Program-made: the position numbers and the translations under genes
From: Stephanodiscus triporus
Lineage: Eukaryota; Bacillariophyta; Thalassiosirophyceae; Thalassiosirales; Thalassiosiraceae
Direction: 5' to 3'
NCBI GenBank assembly: GCA_036939755.1
Contig: JALLAZ010000499.1
Coordinates: 1 to 16,155 of the forward strand
DNA length: 16,155 nt
The notes under the pieces: generated by a model
Told to the model about the DNA's origin: nothing
What the model saw: the letters and a program-made list of their open reading frames with translations, nothing else
Database searches by the model: none
In this document: positions 10,070 through 16,155 of the stretch, piece by piece
How positions within the stretch are numbered: the first letter of the stretch is position 1
How the letters are laid out: every line of letters begins with the position of its first letter

Positions 10070-10713
10070 TTATGATGTAGGAGGAGGACCAACGCTCGTG
10101 ATGTCGATATTACCGACGAGGAGGGGGAAGAAAACGAACTGAAAGGTTCCATCGTGTAAGATGTATGCGGAGTTCATCCCGAAAACGGGGATGAAACACA
10201 AGGAAGGAACGGCGCGATGAGAGATTTATCTTGGCATCGAAAACAAAAAAGAATCCATGCATAGATTCGATTCAACGAATCGTCTGCGTGACTCACGGCC
10301 AGGCAGGAAAGGACCATGATCGGGAACGCGATGTACAGCCCTACGTCGAACGCGTCCGTCCTCCCTCCTCCTTCTGTTCCTCCTGCCCCGATGCGAGTTC
10401 CCGGCACGACCCCCCCGAGCGTCGCGGCCCGGATCTCGTCCTCCGACGCCTCCCACGATCTCATCTTCTCGGCCAAGCTGACCGACGACGACGACGAGGA
10501 AGACGACGGCCCGTCGTCGCCGCCGCCGTCGGCAGCCGCCGCGCGCAGAGGGGCGGGAAGGGAAGGGAAGAGGGACGCCCTCCCGTCGCCCACGACGACC
10601 GCGACGACGGACGGCGTCGTCCTCGACGGATGACGGAGGGGTGGTAGGAGGTGCAGCGGCGAGAAGGCACGCGAGACCTCAATAATGGCAGCGACGATGA
10701 GGAGGCAGCGCAT
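10070..10713 (-). CDS. Small plastid-targeted single-span membrane protein, unknown family
   Basis: Minus-strand exons 10713-10297 and 10138-10070 join across a 158-bp intron (GTGAGT to TTCAG, phase 0) to give 161 residues. Residues 1-16 form a signal peptide (MRCLLIVAAIIEVSRA) followed by Phe17, the Ala-Phe cleavage pattern of diatom plastid preproteins. A basic, Ser/Pro-rich transit-like region follows (about 18-60). A short conserved-looking block, KMRSWEASEDEIRAATLGG, lies near 83-101. The C-terminus has a membrane span starting at VGLYIAFPIMVLSCLA and continuing after the splice with FVFFPLLVGN, ending in IDITSVGPPPTS. The intron splits the membrane span; without the splice the frame reads on into unlikely sequence. 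The length and single span suggest a small thylakoid or envelope protein, but I do not recognise the family. Confidence 0.75.
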
Positions 10714-11163
10714 TATCGTTGGGTTTAGTTGTGGTGATCGGAGGCGCGAAACCTTATCCTCGAGTCGTCGATTGAGCTGGAACCGTTTTGCTGCGTCCGA
10801 AGTTTTTACTGACGCAGAAAAAATGTGTTTCTCACATCATGGCGGCCTGCTGATGCTGAGAGATGTTGTGATGTCCGAGAGCGACGACCGTAGGAAATAC
10901 CTTACGTGGGAACTGAATACTGAAAATGTTACGTACTACTTACTCCTACTGTGTAGATACGTACCCACAAAGACAAAAGAGAAGACCGCGCGCGGGCGGG
11001 AGGACGAGTCACACTTCTTCGGCAACGCGAACCCCAGCGAGAGGCTCTATACACACTCATAATCGTGTATGGTAGTAACAACTGCAATCATTCCACCCTC
11101 GCGTCCGCAACAAGCATTTGAATAAATACCGCGACAAAAAGCAGTTGCTACCTTCATAGCATC
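10714..11163. promoter_or_regulatory. Divergent intergenic region, probable shared promoter
   Basis: This 450-bp region lies between the start of the small plastid-protein gene (minus) and the first four-span gene (plus), so it should hold both promoters. Palindromic TACGTA occurs near 10933 and 10960, and a CG-rich block near 10985-10998. The open frame running through it on the plus strand has an arginine-rich, irregular composition and is probably not coding. Confidence 0.45.
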
Positions 11164-12143
11164 ATGGTTAGAAGTTCGTGAGTTCACTCTGTCTGTTGGC
11201 AGCCTTTGTTATATAACGATTAGCGATGCGCCTTTGCCGATGAACATCGGGCGATTCGCGGCGCATTATCGCCGAGGTGCAAATGTCACGTGCCGAGCTT
11301 GCGTCGCCTCGATTGTCCATGCTGGGTCGCCGATCGCGAATTATCTAATAGTCAAATTATCGCCCGTCTTTCGTAATCCTCTTGATTTGTGTGGTGGTGG
11401 TGATGTCATTACAGTCCGAGATTTTCCCTACTCACTACCGTATTCGTATTGGCGGCCTTTGCACTCTACTGGGTCGGAGCCCTGCGATGCGATTTTGTAA
11501 AGGTAATACAATTGAGAGAACACAGCCTTGCTCGTTTGAGCTTAAATCTTAAATAACCGCCCGCCGCACTCTCGCCTTTCTCAAGTTCACGGATGTATCT
11601 GAGACGTCCTCGCCCATCACGAGAGAGTTTGGCATATGGTTTCAGCAGTCCTGGGTAACCGTTGTCTCGAATGATGGCGCATACCTCGTCCAAGTTTGCC
11701 AATCGTATCCCGATTCCGTCGCGGTTGATAGAAGCTGGAAGGCGGCACGAGCCTTCCAAATCCTCGTGTTCGTTCTTTTCTTCGTCAACCTTGTGGTTTT
11801 ACTCTGTGCCAGTTATTCCTCCGGTCCCACGGCGCGAAATTCCTCGTGTGGGAGACTCATGGCGCCCCTATTCCTGTTGACTGCCATCTTTCAGGGTTTG
11901 ACACTCCTTTTCTTGGATAGCACAGTGTGCAAAGCAAACCCCCTGCTTCACAATTTGGGAGGTACTATCGTTTGGCCGGATACATGCACCATCTCCACCG
12001 GAGCAAAGTGTTACATTAGCGCCGTGGTTTTCTGGATTGCGGCGGCGTTTTTCAGTTTCAAAGAGCAAAGGGCATTGGAGGCGGAAAGTTCTGGAATGGA
12101 TTCCGACTTGATGGACAATCTTATTTTCGACGAAAACAGCTGA
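11164..12143 (+). CDS. Four-span membrane protein, claudin-like topology, copy A
   Basis: Exons 11164-11177, 11415-11502 and 11586-12143 give 219 residues. The first exon is only 14 nt (Met-Val-Arg-Ser plus two bases) and is supported by the same layout in copy B. Introns are 237 and 83 bp, both GT-AG. Predicted spans are about residues 9-29, 88-109, 124-146 and 173-192. The loop between spans 1 and 2 has REFGIW and one Cys (VCQSYPDSVAV); the loop between spans 3 and 4 has LDSTVCKANPLL and WPDTC. Four spans with GIW...C in the first loop recall the claudin/PMP22 fold, but the similarity is of pattern only. From memory, related proteins form large families in diatoms. A surface or endomembrane location is likely; the function is unknown. 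Copy B is about 420 bp downstream, the product of tandem duplication. Confidence 0.85.
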
Positions 12144-12561
12144 ATTTTGAGAAGATGTGACTCTTGCGCTGATGCATTTAATCCGAGCATCTAATGGATT
12201 CATTTGAATCTATGTTAACCTTCATTACGATACCTACGAGTTGGTTTTGTTTGTACTAGAATCGTCAGGTGCCGGTGAGATGAGGAACACACACCCCGGA
12301 CCCCGTTATCGGACCCGATGTAAGTTTCCCGCCTTTTCAGCTATTAGATTACACCACAAAGAGCACTAGTGTTTGTAGACGTCCGGATCTTTTTGAGTAG
12401 GAATCATTATAGGAATTCAATACTAAAAATGTTTTGCTCACCAAAACAGTGCAGCAGCTCTTGCTGGACCACAACCCGAACCCAGCATCGACAAAAGCCA
12501 AGCAAACACCATTTATCATTTGGAAATTACAGCATCGAATCACAGCCAGCATCATAACATC
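12144..12561. promoter_or_regulatory. Spacer between tandem paralogues, promoter of copy B
   Basis: This 418-bp spacer holds the 3' end of copy A and the promoter of copy B. Just before the start codon, CATAACATCATGG resembles CATAGCATCATGG before copy A, so the 5' leader was part of the duplication. I see no other feature. Confidence 0.5.
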
Positions 12562-13534
12562 ATGGCGAAATCGTGAGTGCGATACGTCCGCTATCATCTT
12601 GAAGCGATGATGCGTGTCACCTATGGCAACGGTCGGCGAATCGTAGGGTGCATTCAGTGTTTTTCTGGAGCGGCGATTTTGTCGCCTTGTTGTGTCATCG
12701 ACGCGATTGTGCAGCCTTGAATGCTTTGAAAGTTGTCTCAATAGCAATCATTATGTCGTGCTCGTCACTCACACGACTCTGTGTGATTATTTCACTTGAA
12801 CTGCAGTGACAACCTTTCCCTACTCACTACCGTATTCGCAATGACGGCTTTCATCCTTTACTGGGTCGGAGCCATGCGATGCGATTTTGTTAAGGTATTG
12901 TTTCAGATAGTTTATTAACAGATGCGCAATCAACGACCCATACCACTTGTGTTTAACATCCATCTGCCCTAATCTCAATTTTCTCAAGTTTACATCTACT
13001 GTGTTTGGGACATCCTCGCCCCTCACGAGAGAGTTTGGCATATGGTATGAGCAGTCCTTGGCATCTGTTGTTACTACTGAGGGGACGTATCTCGTCCAAG
13101 TTTGCCAAGCGTATCCCGATTCTATCGCGATTGACGGGAGCTGGAAGGCGGCACGAGCCTTCAGCGTCCTCGTTTTTATCTTTTCATGCATCATCCTTGC
13201 AACCCTCTTGTACGCAAGTTGTTTCCCTTCTAGGGCATCACACAAGTTGGGGAGGTTCATGCCGCCACTATACCTGCTAATGGCCATCTTTCAGGGTTTG
13301 ACCCTCCTTTTCTTGGATAGCGTTGTGTGCAAAGCCAACCCTCTGCTTAACGATGTGGGAGGTTTTATTTGGCCGGACACGTGTGCCATCTCCACCGGAG
13401 CAAAGTGTTTCATAAGCGCCACCGTTTTCTGGATTGCGGCGGCGATTTCCAGTTTCAAAGGGCAAAAGGCGTTGGAAGAGGAATTGGCTGAAACGGATCC
13501 TGCCTTGCAGGCCGCTCTTCTATCTGAACCCTAA
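12562..13534 (+). CDS. Four-span membrane protein, claudin-like topology, copy B
   Basis: Exons 12562-12572, 12807-12894 and 12989-13534 give 214 residues. Exon 1 is 11 nt, one codon shorter than in copy A and ending in the same phase (TC|GTGAGT). Exon 2 is 88 nt in both copies, and the introns (234 and 94 bp) sit at the same places but have diverged. Spans lie at about residues 8-28, 87-110, 122-145 and 171-189. Shared blocks include YWVGA-x-RCDFVK, TSSP-x-TREFGIW, AIFQGLTLLFLDS, VCKANPLL, WPDTC and ISTGAKC. The tails differ: this copy ends in a short acidic segment with PALQAALLSEP, while copy A ends in DNLIFDENS. The conserved cysteines suggest disulfides outside the membrane. The function is unknown; the divergent cytoplasmic tails may hold sorting signals. 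Confidence 0.87.
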
Positions 13535-14074
13535 ATGTTAACATGAGCTTACGCTTGAATGTGGAAAATGGACGAGCCTGACTATCGGCAACAGTCGAAA
13601 ACGGACAAACAATGTATTGACTCCACCGAAAAACGAATACAAACTCAAACATGGAATACTGTAATACACCTCAACTAAGTAGTGTCTTAAATTTATCACT
13701 CAATATGGGCCATGTCAATACTGACCCCTGTGTGTTAACAGGGTTTTCACCGTCAGCATGCGATATATTCACATATGCGATATTCCTTGTCGACGTTGAA
13801 TTGTTTTGCTTTGTAGTGTATATCTTCTGATAGTGTTATAATCTAATCTAACCATCACGTGACCCCTGAAATAAAGACTGAGACTAGCGCTGCATATGAC
13901 AGGATCGTTATCTTCTCAAACGATACGTTGGGTGTTTCACAAAACGGACGGCGGGGACGATGCCATTTCGATCCCAGATCTCATCGGTATGGACTCACAG
14001 AAATGTTTCCAAGAGTACGATAAATCAAAGACTCACTTTTCCCTCAGGAGAGGAGAGCTTGCCATTTACTCCCC
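13535..14074. other. Spacer between convergent genes
   Basis: This 540-bp spacer lies between copy B (plus) and the EFG1-like gene (minus). It contains an AATAAAG-like signal near 13870 and two nearby copies of ATGCGATAT (near 13759 and 13777). A 60-codon plus-strand frame at 13896-14078 is mildly protein-like but has no family that I recognise. Confidence 0.5.
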
Positions 14075-15971
14075 TTAAATAAACTTTTGACGTTTTTTAC
14101 GATGCCGAAACAAAGCGTATTCTCTCTTGCTCTGATTCTGTGTTTTGAATCCCCTACTCTTGTCCGGCTTCTTGTTATGTTTCTGATATTCGTACGACAT
14201 GATATCATCATTATCGCGGTTGACAAACTGTCGACCAGAACTAGTCCTGCTGTTCTTCTTTTGATTTTGGACTTGGGTGAATATATCCTCGGTGGAAACC
14301 CCATCATTGGCGGCGAAAAAGTCATCTTGCATGTCGATGTCATCATTGCCTTCTACATCTTTGAAATCCTCGTTATGCATAACATTGACGGGAACAATTT
14401 GATCCTTCTTTGTGCTCAAAGATGGAGGTGCAGCGTCCGAGGCAGAACTAGAGCTGTCGCTGCTTTCACTATCACTGCTATCATCGGACGATGAGGATGA
14501 TGACGATGAAGAGGAAGACGATGATGATGATTCGTCGTGACGATTTTTATTGGTTGTTGAACTGGCAGCTAATTTGCTCTTGCTGCTGACGCATCCTTTG
14601 AATGGATCGGCTTTGTCTTTGTCCGACGAAGAATCACTTCCACAGTGGTCATCGCTACCACCATCATCAATATTGTCACGTGAAACACTGCCCTCGTTCA
14701 ACTTCAGCACTGTGTGATAATCTTCGCCTGTTGTGGACTCCTGAAATAACTTATCCAAATCTTGGGAAAGTGTAAAACGACTATCGGCAACTGCTGTGGC
14801 TGCAATGGCCGCTGTTGCTTTCTTGGAACTAGTTTCAGTTTGGGTCGAAGCTGTTCCATCATTTTCATTCGAGACCTTCTTCAGTGCTGTTTTCTTATTT
14901 TGCTGATTATTGGTTGCATCTGCGGTGGCAGATGACGAATACGATGCATTTGGATAGGTATCTGCAGGCATGGACAACAATGCCTTCTTGGCGTCATCGA
15001 GATTGACCCATTTCTTTGCATTGCTCAATTGCAATTTCATCTGCGTCGGTGTCACAATACTGCCTGCCTTATTTTTATTCTTGTCATCGAAATCTTGCTC
15101 GTTGTCGGAGTCACTGCTGGGAACACTGCTGCTATCATTGCCACTGCCACTCCCATTATCGTCACCGGCATCATCATCATTGTCGCCCGTGGCGTGACTA
15201 ATACTTTTCTGCTTCAAATCCTGCAACAATCCCTCGCGGATCACATTCCAAACCTCCCTCCGTCGCTTCCGTCCGCGCTCGTCGTCAACGACTCGATCCG
15301 TCCCGTTGGTGAATAAAGCCATATATTTCATATGAGTTGGGAAGAAAGCAGTGTATAATTGATCCATAGCAATGGATTGGAGTTGTTGTTCGAGTTGGGA
15401 TATTTGCTGTTTGAGGTCACTGCCGTTGTCTTGTTCAAGGAGTAGATTCAATTGACGCTTGACAGATTTCTCAAGTCGTGCCAGCTTTTGCCTTTCGATG
15501 AACTTTACCTGATGATACCTGTCCGTGAACAAGCAATCACAACGATAAGAAGTGATTTCTATTGGCAACACTTGCCACATAAAACAACAATTATGTATCG
15601 TTTGGGTGAAAACAAACTCACTTGGTTGCATTCTTCTTCTCCCGCTCCCTGGCCTCGTGCGCCGCGATTTCCTCCACTAGCATATTGATCCTTTGCCGAA
15701 CTCCGTCAATCGCTTCCTCATTAATGGTGTTATTACCACCGTTGTCGACATCTTTCCCCTTTTGGAGCCTGTCGAGGAGTCGCTGTTGCGAGCGCAGCAG
15801 ATTCTTGAGGGAGGCGTTGTTCTTTCTTGGGCCGTTATGACGTCGCATCGACGAGCCGCCGCCGCCATCTTCGCCGTCGACGCAGGCCTTCTTTTTGGAA
15901 GACGATTTTCCCTTGCGCCAGGGTTTGAATTTACGGTCTAGACCATGTTTGCTCGACGTAGGTCTCATCAC
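14075..15971 (-). CDS. EFG1-like rRNA-processing protein
   Basis: Minus-strand exons 15971-15622 and 15518-14075 join across a 103-bp intron (GTGAGT to GACAG, phase 2) to give 597 residues. The splice turns NATK|YHQVKFIERQK into one continuous family motif. Efg1 is a nucleolar protein for early 18S rRNA maturation in the small-subunit processome. The Efg1 domain covers about residues 51-218: NNASLKNLLRSQQRLLDRL, EAIDGVRQRINMLVEEIAAH, YHQVKFIERQKLARLEK, DQLYTAFFPTHMKYMALF and REVWNVIREGL. Yeast Efg1 has about 233 residues. The extra roughly 380 residues here are acidic and serine-rich, with a long serine run encoded near 14484-14540 and DDIDMQDDFF, ending in a basic tail (ALFRHRKKRQKFI), as in many nucleolar proteins. 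The start could be either Met1 or Met2. Confidence 0.85.
14484..14540. repeat. GAT/GAC-type triplet run encoding polyserine
   Basis: A run of GAC, GAT and GAG triplets on the plus strand reads as a Ser-rich tract, then Asp and Ser, on the minus strand within the EFG1-like protein. Such triplet tracts change length easily, so this segment is probably polymorphic and structurally disordered. Confidence 0.8.
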
Positions 15972-16155
15972 GATCGGTGTGCCTTGACAACAGAAAAGAG
16001 AATCGACGGCATGGTTGGTTTGGGGGGGGGGGTGGTCCTCATGGCGGGAGCCGCACGTGACTCTCTACACAGTCTCTACCATACACACGTGTGGTTATTA
16101 CTTACTACGAGTCCGGTAACGATTGAGAAAAATACTTCCTAACGAGTTCCTAACG
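15972..16155 (-). promoter_or_regulatory. Upstream region of the EFG1-like gene with two CACGTG boxes
   Basis: Perfect CACGTG palindromes occur at 16054-16059 and 16086-16091, about 83 and 115 bp upstream of the minus-strand start codon. The second sits in a longer palindrome, ACACGTGT. An 11-base G run lies at 16022-16032. CACGTG is the E-box/G-box bound by bHLH and bZIP factors; use here is inferred from position only. Confidence 0.4.

Overview
The window looks like nuclear DNA of a diatom or a close stramenopile alga. Genes are compact and interrupted by short GT-AG introns (72 to 237 bp). One gene encodes a magnesium chelatase H subunit. Another has an N-terminal signal peptide ending in Ala-Phe, the bipartite plastid-targeting pattern of secondary red-lineage plastids. 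A tandem pair encodes four-span membrane proteins of a type I associate with diatoms. I cannot name the species.

Layout. From 1 to about 3600 the DNA is repeat- and transposon-rich: a GGCGCC-containing minisatellite (166-341), a possible small gene of a repetitive family (630-1324), a broken pogo/Tigger-like transposase on the minus strand (1797-2601), and a non-autonomous DNA transposon with 37-bp terminal inverted repeats and a TTA target duplication (2954-3576), which fits the PIF/Harbinger group. From 3827 the DNA is gene-dense: a LAMTOR2-like Roadblock protein (3827-4554, one intron), a 641-residue protein with an RRM-like C-terminus (4868-6793), a ChlH/BchH-type magnesium chelatase subunit with no N-terminal third (6802-9562, five exons), a small plastid-targeted single-span membrane protein (10713-10070, minus), two tandem four-span membrane proteins (11164-12143 and 12562-13534), and an EFG1-like rRNA-processing protein (15971-14075, minus).

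The genes do not form one pathway. The chelatase fragment and the small plastid protein both point to the plastid and converge on a 507-bp spacer holding a strong hairpin. The LAMTOR2-like protein would act in nutrient signalling at the lysosome or vacuole, and the EFG1-like protein in the nucleolus.

The most unusual observations are two neighbouring introns of the chelatase gene that are clearly copies of each other (about 83 percent identical) while the exons around them are not, and the abrupt start of the chelatase frame inside the 3' end of the RRM-like ORF. No 3' splice site is available that could join it to an upstream exon.
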